The position numbers and the translations under genes are program-made. The notes below the pieces were generated by a model. The model had not been told where the DNA came from. It did not search any database and worked only from the letters and a program-made list of their open reading frames with translations. Shown in pieces: positions 50,932 through 59,082 of a DNA stretch of 64,000 nt. The stretch comes from Paractinoplanes polyasparticus (lineage in GTDB: Bacteria; Actinomycetota; Actinomycetes; Mycobacteriales; Micromonosporaceae), in assembly GCF_019710575.1 (NCBI RefSeq), contig NZ_JAHWFK010000016.1, positions 1 to 64,000 of the forward strand, read 5' to 3'. The stretch's first letter is position 1. Every line of letters begins with the position of its first letter.

Positions 50932-51741
50932 CTACGCAGGCGTAACTTGCCCCGCAAGGTGAGGTTTCTTCCCGCTCAACGCGAAGCGGCCGTCGGCGTA
51001 GGCGAATCGCACGCGCGCCGGCAGCAGGATCGGCCGCTGGAACCGGACGTCCACTGTGTAGCTGTCGGGCAACCGGCCCTCGAGCGCGGCGAGGCAGCGG
51101 GCCAGGCTCCACATGCCGTGGGCGATCGGCTTCGGGAATCCGAACAGGCGCGCCCCGATCCGCGACGTGTGGATGGGGTTGCGGTCGCCGCTGACCGCGG
51201 CGTAGTCGCTGCCGACCCGCGCCGGCACGAGCCAGACCGCAGTCGGCTCCCCAGCTTTCGTCGGCGGCGGCGTGACGGCGGGTCCTGTGGACGGGGACCG
51301 GGAGAGGTACGTCGACACGCTTGTCCAGACCGTGCCGCCGTCCACAGCGGCGCTCGCCACGACGTCGACCTGGCGGCCGCGTTCGTGCGGGCGCAGATCG
51401 GTGGCGTGCACGGCCAGATCGAGGGACATCTGCGCCGTGAGCGGGCGGTGCACGGTGATCCGGTTGGCGATGTGGACGAGCCCGACCGCGGGGAACGGGA
51501 AGTCCGGCGCCGTCAGCAGGCGCATGGCCAGGGGGAAGGCCAGCACGTGGGGATAGGTCGGCGGGAGGTGGTCGCTGAGCCGGAAACCGCAGACCCGGTC
51601 GTACGCGGCCAGATGCTCACGATCGACCGCGACGCCCGCCTGTTCGAGCGTGAGCGCCGGCAGCGTCGAGGGCCGTCGGCGGGGGATCACCCCCAGAGCC
51701 GCCCGGAGCATCGTGCCGCGACCGACCTCCACCGCCCTCAC
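50932..51741 (-). CDS. MaoC-type (R)-specific enoyl hydratase, HtdX-like
   Basis: This 269-aa double-hotdog protein starts at the GTG at 51741, which shares bases with the TGA of the reductase gene. The hydratase-2 motif is DYAAVSGDRNPIHTSRIGAR with catalytic Asp and His, followed by FGFPKPIAHGMW. It adds water to enoyl-thioesters. The order hydratase-reductase, divergent from a thiolase, is the same as Rv0241c (htdX)-Rv0242c (fabG4)-Rv0243 (fadA2) of Mycobacterium tuberculosis. Confidence 0.9.
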   Translation of the reverse strand: MRAVEVGRGTMLRAALGVIPRRRPSTLPALTLEQAGVAVDREHLAAYDRVCGFRLSDHLPPTYPHVLAFPLAMRLLTAPDFPFPAVGLVHIANRITVHRPLTAQMSLDLAVHATDLRPHERGRQVDVVASAAVDGGTVWTSVSTYLSRSPSTGPAVTPPPTKAGEPTAVWLVPARVGSDYAAVSGDRNPIHTSRIGARLFGFPKPIAHGMWSLARCLAALEGRLPDSYTVDVRFQRPILLPARVRFAYADGRFALSGKKPHLAGQVTPA

Positions 51742-53066
51742 GCTCCCAGCAGGCTCTGGCCGCACACGCGCACGACGTTGCCGGTGATCGTGCCCGACCC
51801 CGGCGACGCGAACCAGGCGATCGTCTCGGCCACGTCGACCGGCAGCCCGCCCTGGGCCAGGCTGTTCATCCGCCGCCCGGCCTCGCGCAGCGACACCGGC
51901 ATCTTGGCCGTCATCGCCGTCTCGATGAAGCCGGGCGCCACCGCGTTGATGGTGATGCCCCGCTCCAGCAGCCCGGGCGCGCTCGACTGCACCAGCCCGA
52001 TCACGCCCGCCTTGCTCGTCGCGTAGTTGGTCTGCCCGCGGTTGCCCGCGATGCCGGCGATCGAGGCCACCCCGACGATCCGCCCGCCCTCGGCGATCAG
52101 CCCCTGGCCGAGCAGCGCCTCGTTGATCCGGGACGGCGCGACCAGGTTGACCGCGAGCACCGAGTTCCACCCGGCCGCGTCCATCTTGGCGATCGTGCGG
52201 TCGCGGGTGATGCCCGCGTTGTGCACGAGGATGTCGAGCGGCCGGGTCAGGTGGGAGGCCAGCCGCTGCCCGGCGCGCTCGGCCGTCAGGTCGAGTTGCA
52301 CGGCCCGGCCGCGTACGTCGTTGGCCACACCGGCCAGGGCGTCGCCGGCCGCGGGCACGTCGAGCGCGATCACGTCGGCGCCGTCACGGGCCAGCACCCG
52401 GGCGATGGCCGCGCCGATCCCGCGCGCCGCCCCGGTGACCAGGGCCGACTTGCCGGCCAGGGGCAGCTGCCAGTCGGCGGGTGCGGGCGGGTTACCGGCC
52501 CCGATCGTCACCACCTGGCCGGACACGTACGCCGACCGGCCGCTCAGCAGGAAACGCAGCGTCGACTCGAGCGCGCCCTCGCCGCCCCGCTCGACGTGAA
52601 CCAGCTGCGACGTGATCCCCCGCCCGAACTCCTTGCCGATGCTGCGGGTCAGCCCTTCGAGGGCGCGCTGTGCGGTCGCCTCGTGCGGGTTGTCGCACGA
52701 GGCGGGCGGAGTGCCCAGCACGATCACCCGGCCCGACCGGTGCACCGACCGGGCGTACGGGTGGAAGAAGTCGAACAGCTCGTGCAGCTCGGCCGCGTCG
52801 GTGATCCCGGAGGCGTCGAAGATCAGCGCGCCGTGGCTGCCCTCGCTCAGCGGCTCGTCCAGTGTCTGCACACCCGCCTCGGCCAGCACCTTGCGCACCT
52901 GATCACCCAGCCGGCCGCCCGGCGCCGCACCGATCAGCACCGGCCCCTCGGTCAACGGATCGCCCGGGGCCCAGCGCCGCAGCCGGGGCGGATCGGGCAG
53001 GCCGAGCCGCTTGATCATGGCGTGTCCCGGACCGGAGTTCGCGAAGCTCGCGTACCTGTCGCCCAT
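51738..53066 (-). CDS. fabG4: High-molecular-weight 3-oxoacyl reductase (FabG4-like)
   Basis: This 442-aa protein has a degenerate N-terminal Rossmann half (about 1-205) fused to an active SDR domain. The cofactor motif GAARGIGAA lies near 227, NAG in ILVHNAGITRD, and the catalytic Ser and Tyr-x-x-x-Lys in VASIAGIAGNRGQTNYATSK. This two-domain layout is the hallmark of FabG4, an NADH-dependent beta-ketoacyl-CoA reductase. It is coupled to the hydratase by a GTGA overlap and divergent from the thiolase. Confidence 0.92.
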   Translation of the reverse strand: MGDRYASFANSGPGHAMIKRLGLPDPPRLRRWAPGDPLTEGPVLIGAAPGGRLGDQVRKVLAEAGVQTLDEPLSEGSHGALIFDASGITDAAELHELFDFFHPYARSVHRSGRVIVLGTPPASCDNPHEATAQRALEGLTRSIGKEFGRGITSQLVHVERGGEGALESTLRFLLSGRSAYVSGQVVTIGAGNPPAPADWQLPLAGKSALVTGAARGIGAAIARVLARDGADVIALDVPAAGDALAGVANDVRGRAVQLDLTAERAGQRLASHLTRPLDILVHNAGITRDRTIAKMDAAGWNSVLAVNLVAPSRINEALLGQGLIAEGGRIVGVASIAGIAGNRGQTNYATSKAGVIGLVQSSAPGLLERGITINAVAPGFIETAMTAKMPVSLREAGRRMNSLAQGGLPVDVAETIAWFASPGSGTITGNVVRVCGQSLLGA

Positions 53067-53100
53067 GCGCCGCAGCCTACTCGGCGCCGGCGTTGGTAAC

Positions 53101-53114
53101 CTACTCACCGGTAG
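53101..53114. promoter_or_regulatory. Candidate operator between fabG4 and thiolase
   Basis: CTAC and GTAG flank a 6-bp centre containing CCGG, in the 72-bp gap between the divergent starts. GGTAACC lies immediately upstream. A TetR-type fatty-acid regulator could bind here; no regulator gene is adjacent. Confidence 0.45.
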
Positions 53115-53138
53115 TGTCGTCGTTTCTGGGAGGCCCTC

Positions 53139-54407
53139 ATGCGCCGCGTCGCCGTACTCGGTGGGAACAGGATCCCGTTCGCCCGGTCCAACGGCCGGTA
53201 CGCCCAGGCCTCGAACCAGGACATGCTGACCGCCGCCCTCGACGGCCTGATCGCCCGCTACGGCCTGGCCGGCCGCCGCGTCGGCGAGGTCGCGGCCGGG
53301 GCGGTGCTCAAGCACTCGCGCGACTTCAACCTCACCCGCGAGACGGTGCTCGGCTCCCGGCTCGACCCGCGCACCCCCGCGTACGACGTGCAACAGGCCT
53401 GCGGCACCGGCCTCGAGACGGCCGTCCTGGTCGGCAACAAGATCGCTCTCGGCCAGATCGAGGTCGGCATCGCCGGCGGCGTCGACACCACCTCGGACGC
53501 CCCGCTGCAGCTCAACGACGACATGCGCCGGGCCCTGCTCGCCCTCAACCGGGCCCGTACGCTGCCCGATCGCCTGCGGGCAGCAGCCAGGCTCAACCCG
53601 CTGCTCGCCTTCAAGCCCGACGTGCCGCGCAACGCCGAACCGCGCACGGGCCTGTCCATGGGCGAGCACGCCGCGATAACCGCCCTGCGCTGGAACATCA
53701 CCCGCGACGCCCAGGACGAGCTGGCCCTGGCCTCCCACCAGCGGCTGGCGGCCGCCTACGAGCGCGGCTTCTTCGACGACCTGATCACCCCGTACCTGGG
53801 CCTGACCCGCGACCAGAACCTGCGCGCCGACACCAGCCTCGACAAGCTGGCCAAGCTGCGCCCCGTCTTCGGCACGACGGACGCCACCATGACAGCCGGC
53901 AACTCGTCCCCGCTGACCGACGGCGCCTCGACGGTGCTGCTCTCCTCAGAGGAATGGGCCGCCGAACAGGGCCTGACCCCGCAGGCGTTCCTCACCGACA
54001 GCGCCACCGCCGCCGTCGACTACGTCCACGGCGACGAAGGCCTGCTGATGGCCCCCGCGTACGCCGTCCCCCGCCTGCTGGCCCGCAACGGCCTGACCCT
54101 GCAGGACTTCGACTTCTACGAGATCCACGAGGCTTTCGCCTCCCAGGTGCTGTCCACCCTGGCCGCCTGGGAGTCCCCGGAATTCTGCAAGGAGAAGCTG
54201 GGTCTGGACGCCCCGCTGGGCACGATCGACCGGGCCAAGCTCAACGTCAACGGCTCCTCCCTGGCCGCAGGCCACCCGTTCGCCGCCACCGGCGGCCGCA
54301 TCGTCGCCACGTTGGCCAAGCTCCTGGCCGACAAGGGCTCGGGCCGAGGCCTGATCTCCATCTGCGCCGCCGGCGGCCAGGGCGTGGTTGCCATCCTGGA
54401 ACGCTGA
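53139..54407 (+). CDS. fadA2: Acetyl-CoA acetyltransferase / thiolase (FadA2-like)
   Basis: This 422-aa thiolase has the acyl-binding Cys88 in VQQACGTGLE, EIHEAFA, the His in AAGHPFAATGGR and the second Cys in ISICAAGGQG, where the usual CxGGGQG has Ala in place of the first Gly. A GGGAGG ribosome site precedes the ATG. It cleaves or forms beta-ketoacyl-CoA. It is divergent from fabG4 as in mycobacteria, and completes the beta-oxidation-type set of the neighbouring minus-strand genes. Confidence 0.92.
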   Translation: MRRVAVLGGNRIPFARSNGRYAQASNQDMLTAALDGLIARYGLAGRRVGEVAAGAVLKHSRDFNLTRETVLGSRLDPRTPAYDVQQACGTGLETAVLVGNKIALGQIEVGIAGGVDTTSDAPLQLNDDMRRALLALNRARTLPDRLRAAARLNPLLAFKPDVPRNAEPRTGLSMGEHAAITALRWNITRDAQDELALASHQRLAAAYERGFFDDLITPYLGLTRDQNLRADTSLDKLAKLRPVFGTTDATMTAGNSSPLTDGASTVLLSSEEWAAEQGLTPQAFLTDSATAAVDYVHGDEGLLMAPAYAVPRLLARNGLTLQDFDFYEIHEAFASQVLSTLAAWESPEFCKEKLGLDAPLGTIDRAKLNVNGSSLAAGHPFAATGGRIVATLAKLLADKGSGRGLISICAAGGQGVVAILER

Positions 54408-54409
54408 CC

Positions 54410-57400
54410 TCAGCGAGTGGCCAGCGTCAGCAAGACGAGGGTCGTGGAGGCCGCGGCCAGATGACGGCCTGACCACGCCAGGGCGGCAATCGGCTGGCCG
54501 ATGGGCAGGCAGTGAACTTGTCGCCGGCGGCGGACGTCGATCAGGCGGACGGTGCCGTCGTCGCCGGCGGTGGCGAGGAGCCAGCCGTCGTCGTTGAAGG
54601 CGACGGCCCGCATCCAGCCGGTGTCCGCGGTGAGTGTCAGCCACGGTGAGCCGGTGTCCGCTTCCGTCACCCGCACGATGCCCTGATCGCCGGCGGTGGC
54701 GAGCAGGAGTCCATCGGGGCTGAACGCCAGGGAGCGCACCCCGCCGGAGTGGCGGGGCAATTCCGCGACGGCCTGGGCGGTGGTGATGTTCCAGAGCAGA
54801 ACCCGCCCGTCGTCACTGCCACTGGCCAGTGTCCGGTTGTCCGGGCTGAAGGCGATGGACGAGATTCCGCCGGAGTGCCCGGCAAGAACAGTGGTGCAGC
54901 GGAAATGTTCCGGATCCCAGAGCCAGACCGATCCCTCGGCTCCGCCTGTGGCCAGGAACCGGCCATCCGGGCTGTAAGCCACGGCCCTGACCTGCCCCAT
55001 ATGGCCGGTCAGGGTCCTCGCCGGTATGTCGGTGCCACCGTCCCACAGCCAAACCGTGCCGTCGGAGCGGCCGCCGGCGATAGCAAGCACTCGCCCGTCC
55101 GGTCGGAAAGCCACGGAACTGACGTTCTCGGTGCTGTCTCTCAGCTCATTCCGCGTCGACTGTTCTTCCGGACGGCTGAGGCGAACGATGTTCTCTGCGC
55201 TCTCGGCCCGGGCGAGTAGCGCACCGTCCGGGCTGAACGCGAGTGTTCCGCCCCGGCCTGGGCGCCACCGGGGAGCCTCCCGGCGCAGAGCACTGTCGAC
55301 CGACCACAACCGTGCCGTTCCGTCGTATCCCGTGCTGGCGAGTACTTGCCCGTTCCCGTTGAACCGGACCATGTCCACACTGCTGGTGTGTCCGATCAGA
55401 TCGGCGAGTTTCGTCCCGTCCTCCGCATCCCACAGAGCGACGGTCCCGTCCAGGCTGCCGGTCGCCAGAATTCGTCCGTCCGGACTGAAAGCAACCGTGT
55501 TGATGGAGGCTCCTTGTCCCGCCGACAATACGCGCGGGCGCCACGTGGTGACGTCCCACAGCTGCACAAGACCCGATTCGCCTACAGCAACCAGCGTTTG
55601 CCCATCTGGACTGAACTCAATCCCGTTTATTGCGTTGGCGGCGTTGAGGTCAACCACCCTTGCCCCGTCGGTCGTCGACACCACCCAGAGCATTGAGGCT
55701 GAGAGTCCCGATGTGACAAGGAACCGGCCGTCGGGGCTGAAGGTCAGCCGGTAACGGTATGACTGGTGCGGACCGCTGAGCACGGCCCGGTTCTCTTCGG
55801 CCGGGACGTCCCAGAGCTGCACGAACGGGCCGAACGCCATGGCCAGGATCGATCCATCCGGACTGAAACGTACGGCGTTGAAGGAGTGGTACAGGCCGAG
55901 GACAGGGCTGACTGACGAGGACATCCGGGGCACCTGCGCATGCAAACGGCCAGTGCCGACGTCCCACAGATGCACCACCTCGTCGGTGCCCTCAGCGACG
56001 GCCAGCAGCCGCCCGTCCGGGCTGAAGTTCAGGGCCTGGATCCAGCCGGTGCGGCCAGTGAGATCTGGCCGCTCTTGTCCTGAGCCGACATCCCAGAGCC
56101 GCACGCGTCGATTGTCGGCGATCGCCAGTAGCCGGCCGTCGGGGCTGAACTCCATCGCCCTGGTCCCGAGCCTCAAGCCATCGAGTCGGGCATGGGTACT
56201 GCCGGTGTCCACGTGCCAGAGATGAACCGTGGTGTCGGAGTTACCGGAACTTGCGACGAACCTCCCGTCCGGGCTGAAGTGGACCGTCCGTCTGCATCGG
56301 GGACTGGCGGTCAACGTCCGCAGGGCGGTCGTCGAAAGCGGAGCCAATCCCGAGCGGTGATCAGCGAACACAGCGGGCAGCAGCCGGTCGAGGCGGTCGA
56401 GGTCCAGGTCGGTGCAGGCGACGGCCAGCCAGCACCGGAGTGAAACGGCGACATCGCCGACGGTGTCCAGATTGCCGAAAAGATGAGCGTGCCGGGCGAG
56501 CCAGGTGCGGAGCTGATCGGCTGGGTCATTGTCGGAGTTCGGGTCGACAGCCCGGGCCAGGTCGGCTTCCGCGGCGTGGGCGCCGCCCTGGGTTATTCGC
56601 AGCGCGAGGAAACAAAGGTCGGTAGCCGTGCTGGTCAGTTCTGTGCGGTAACCGGCCCGCTCCAGGTGACTGACCACATGGTCCCAGATGTACGGCTCGT
56701 GGCGAGGAAGTCGCCACCATCCATCCTCGCCGCCGTCCGGCAGTAGACCGCGATACGCGCCGAGCAGGTCGGCGTGCAGGACGGCGAGATCGTCGGCCTG
56801 CAGGATCACGTAGTCGTGCTGCAGATCGTGGAAGGTGACCTGGTCGTCGACGACACGGAGCAACTCGGCTTCGGCGAGCGCGCCCAGGTTTTTGCGCACT
56901 GTTGCCCGACTCAGATCACGTGTCTCTCCCCAGAGCCGCACAACGGACTGCACCGGGATTGCCGTGTCCTGTGGATAGACGGCGAGACTCAGGTAGGCAT
57001 CGCGGAGGCCGGGCGGCAGTGCTGCCGTGGCGACCTGCATGGCCTTGAAGGTGTTGGCATAGGGGTGGTCGAGAAAGGTCCCGGAGCCGCGGTCGAGGTC
57101 GTCGGCCACCCGTGACCAGGTCAGACCGCTTCGGACCGCTGCGCCGAGCAGGGCCAGCGCCAAGGGGACCCGGCCCGATGCGGCCAGGACCCGCGTCAAC
57201 TCGGCAGCCGGGACGTCGGCGCCGGTCATATGAATCAACAGTTGACGAGCTGCAGGGTCCGTCAACACGTCGACCCTGTGCGTGTCGGCTCGGACGGCGT
57301 TCAGAATCTGCGCGTCACGGGTCGTGTACAACACCCGGCCCTGCGGGCCGGCCGCACGGAATGCGGCTGCGTCGGCGTCGCTCCAGACGTCATCCACCAC

Positions 57401-58315
57401 GACGAGCGCTCGGCGCGAACGCAGTGCCTCGCGCAACATCCGTAAGCCGTCGCTCACCGACCTGACCTGGGCGCCGGGCTGGCCCAGACGTCGAAGCAGA
57501 TCGACCTGAATCGCCACCACATCGGCGCGTTCGCCGACGGTCACCCAGTGGACGCCGTCCGGAAAACAGGCGCGCACTTGTGGATCGACGGACACTCCGG
57601 CGGCGAGGACCGACTTGCCGATGCCTCCCTGGCCGTGCAGGCCCAGGGCAGCGACGTTTCCGGTGACCCCGACCGCGCCCGATACTGTCGCGAGCAGAGC
57701 CGACCGCAATTGATTCAGGTCAGCCCTCTCCACGTAACCGGTGGGCAGGGGCGGCACGCCGTCCACCGGCCCGAGTCGGGCCGAGGCGGTCAGAGCTTCC
57801 ACCGGCACCGCTGCCGTCCACAACCCGGGCTTGTCCACAGGAGGCTCTGAGCCGGTGCCGATGTCCACAATTTCGATGAGACGCCGGCACACCCGCACGA
57901 GCCGGCCGTCGCGGTCGCCGGGGTTGTCGCCGCCTCGGTCGAGCGGGCCGTCGCGGCCCGGGTCATGTGCCCACTGCACGGTGTTCAGCAGTGGCTCGTG
58001 GTCCCAGAGGCAATCGCGGAGCAGGACCGGCGCAAGCCGCACACCGCCGGCGACCAGGGCGGGCAGTTCCTCGCGCATGATGAAGTCGGAGGCCAGGAAG
58101 TCGCCGCTGACCAGCAGCACCGCGGAGCCGGCGCGGTCGATGGCGCCGGTCAGGTCGCGGCGCCATTCGTCGCCCACGTTGATGTACGGGTCGGCCCATA
58201 CGCGCATGCGGCGGTTGCGGACCAAGGGGGACAGCAGGACGAGCAGGCGGTCCAGCCAGGGCCGGTCGGCGTGGCTGTAGCTCACGAAGACGGTGTCGCG
58301 TCCGATCTCGTCCAC
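54410..58315 (-). CDS. TIR - NB-ARC - WD40 protein, NLR-like immune candidate
   Basis: From the GTG at 58315 the protein is 1301 aa. An ATG at 58381 would add 22 residues but lies inside a hairpin, so the GTG is preferred. The TIR domain is at about 7-115 (DTVFVSYSHADRPWLDRL, conserved Glu in FIMREELPAL near 82). The NB-ARC ATPase follows at about 205-480, with Walker A GLHGQGGIGKS near 228-235 and Walker B ALVVVDDVW near 303. A winged-helix region follows, then 12-14 WD40 blades from about 683 to the end (HFSPDGRFVASSGNSDTTVH type, many with FSPDGR). TIR effectors in bacterial immunity cleave NAD+, and the WD40 sensor is expected to recognise a ligand. That role is inferred. No partner gene is adjacent. 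Confidence 0.9.
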   Translation of the reverse strand: MDEIGRDTVFVSYSHADRPWLDRLLVLLSPLVRNRRMRVWADPYINVGDEWRRDLTGAIDRAGSAVLLVSGDFLASDFIMREELPALVAGGVRLAPVLLRDCLWDHEPLLNTVQWAHDPGRDGPLDRGGDNPGDRDGRLVRVCRRLIEIVDIGTGSEPPVDKPGLWTAAVPVEALTASARLGPVDGVPPLPTGYVERADLNQLRSALLATVSGAVGVTGNVAALGLHGQGGIGKSVLAAGVSVDPQVRACFPDGVHWVTVGERADVVAIQVDLLRRLGQPGAQVRSVSDGLRMLREALRSRRALVVVDDVWSDADAAAFRAAGPQGRVLYTTRDAQILNAVRADTHRVDVLTDPAARQLLIHMTGADVPAAELTRVLAASGRVPLALALLGAAVRSGLTWSRVADDLDRGSGTFLDHPYANTFKAMQVATAALPPGLRDAYLSLAVYPQDTAIPVQSVVRLWGETRDLSRATVRKNLGALAEAELLRVVDDQVTFHDLQHDYVILQADDLAVLHADLLGAYRGLLPDGGEDGWWRLPRHEPYIWDHVVSHLERAGYRTELTSTATDLCFLALRITQGGAHAAEADLARAVDPNSDNDPADQLRTWLARHAHLFGNLDTVGDVAVSLRCWLAVACTDLDLDRLDRLLPAVFADHRSGLAPLSTTALRTLTASPRCRRTVHFSPDGRFVASSGNSDTTVHLWHVDTGSTHARLDGLRLGTRAMEFSPDGRLLAIADNRRVRLWDVGSGQERPDLTGRTGWIQALNFSPDGRLLAVAEGTDEVVHLWDVGTGRLHAQVPRMSSSVSPVLGLYHSFNAVRFSPDGSILAMAFGPFVQLWDVPAEENRAVLSGPHQSYRYRLTFSPDGRFLVTSGLSASMLWVVSTTDGARVVDLNAANAINGIEFSPDGQTLVAVGESGLVQLWDVTTWRPRVLSAGQGASINTVAFSPDGRILATGSLDGTVALWDAEDGTKLADLIGHTSSVDMVRFNGNGQVLASTGYDGTARLWSVDSALRREAPRWRPGRGGTLAFSPDGALLARAESAENIVRLSRPEEQSTRNELRDSTENVSSVAFRPDGRVLAIAGGRSDGTVWLWDGGTDIPARTLTGHMGQVRAVAYSPDGRFLATGGAEGSVWLWDPEHFRCTTVLAGHSGGISSIAFSPDNRTLASGSDDGRVLLWNITTAQAVAELPRHSGGVRSLAFSPDGLLLATAGDQGIVRVTEADTGSPWLTLTADTGWMRAVAFNDDGWLLATAGDDGTVRLIDVRRRRQVHCLPIGQPIAALAWSGRHLAAASTTLVLLTLATR

Positions 58316-58366
58316 AGGCGAATGGTGCCATCCAGACCGCAGTGGAGTTATCCACCGGATGTCGCA

Positions 58367-58399
58367 TGCCGCTGACGACATCGAATGTCGTCAGCGGCA
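58367..58399. terminator. 15-bp perfect hairpin, probable terminator
   Basis: TGCCGCTGACGACAT (58367-58381) and its exact complement (58385-58399) enclose a CGA loop. It lies between the EAL remnant and the TIR-NB-ARC gene on the minus strand, where it would end transcription from the former. No T-run follows on either strand. Confidence 0.65.
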
Positions 58400-58410
58400 C
58401 GGGGTGTTCG

Positions 58411-58887
58411 TCAGGAAGCGACCGGCTGGGGCTCCTTGCGGGGCGCCGCTGCCGTCAGGAACGCGGCGAACTCGACCAAGGACACGTGGGGTGCGCGGCC
58501 AGCAGGTCGGCCGGCATCGGGACGAAGTCGGGCTCGGCCAGCTGGCGCGGGCTCACGTTGACCGAGACGTACTCCAGGTGGTCCGACCATTCGAGCGAGC
58601 GGATCACGGCCCGGCGGAGGACGTGCTCGCCCAAGCGGGACGACGAGGCCGGTCTCCTCGGCGGCCGGGATGAAGTGGCCCGGGCCGAGCAGGTCGCCCT
58701 CCGGGGTGCGCATGCGGACCAGGGCCTCGGCGCCGACGACGCGACCCGTGCCGGCGGCGACGATCGGCTGGAACCAGATCGGCAGGGTTTCGGTCGCCAC
58801 GAAGGCGGCGCAGACCATGGTGAGGCCGAGCGCGACGAGAATCGACGGCAGCCGGCGCCCGGGCAGCACGGACGCGGCCCACGACAC
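58411..58887 (-). pseudogene. EAL-domain (c-di-GMP phosphodiesterase) remnant
   Basis: The ATG at 58887 opens a hydrophobic segment (LPSILVALGLTMVCAAFVAT) and then the start of an EAL domain (WFQPIVAAGTGRVVGAEALV, FIPAAEETGLVVPLG). Near 58630 the family sequence changes frame and continues as EHVLRRAVIRSLEW and EYVSVNVSPRQLAEPDF until about 58490. The original frame ends at 58411 without the rest of the domain. A frameshift plus a deletion of most of the roughly 240-residue EAL domain leaves it inactive. Only the AEALV signature of the catalytic site remains. Confidence 0.78.
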
Positions 58888-58989
58888 GTTCCCCCCGTCA
58901 CCATGCGCTCAACTTCGGGGCACCCGGTTGCCGCCCGCAGGGCGACCCGGGAGCGAGCGGGTTGCGGCCCGCACGTGATCGTCGGCACA

Positions 58990-59018
58990 TTGCGATACGG
59001 AGACGTTCCGTTTCGCAA
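58990..59018. promoter_or_regulatory. TetR-type operator 1 upstream of the MFS pump
   Basis: TTGCGATACGGA and TCCGTTTCGCAA form 12-bp arms (one mismatch) around a 5-bp centre. The GATACGGA core is shared with operator 2, 54 bp downstream. Confidence 0.65.
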
Positions 59019-59043
59019 TCGGGTGGCGTTAGAGTGCTCAACT

Positions 59044-59064
59044 GATACGGAACGGTTCCGTATC
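59044..59064. promoter_or_regulatory. TetR-type operator 2 upstream of the MFS pump
   Basis: GATACGGAAC and GTTCCGTATC are perfect 10-bp arms around a single G, ending 18 bp before the MFS start. The TetR gene after the pump is the likely ligand. Confidence 0.82.
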
Positions 59065-59082
59065 GAAAACGGGGGGAACCTC

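Noticed and set aside
58316..58381. ATG at 58381 as the start of the TIR-NB-ARC protein
   Set aside because: It lies in the arm of a perfect 15-bp hairpin, and the extra 22 residues do not belong to the TIR domain; the GTG at 58315 starts directly before it.
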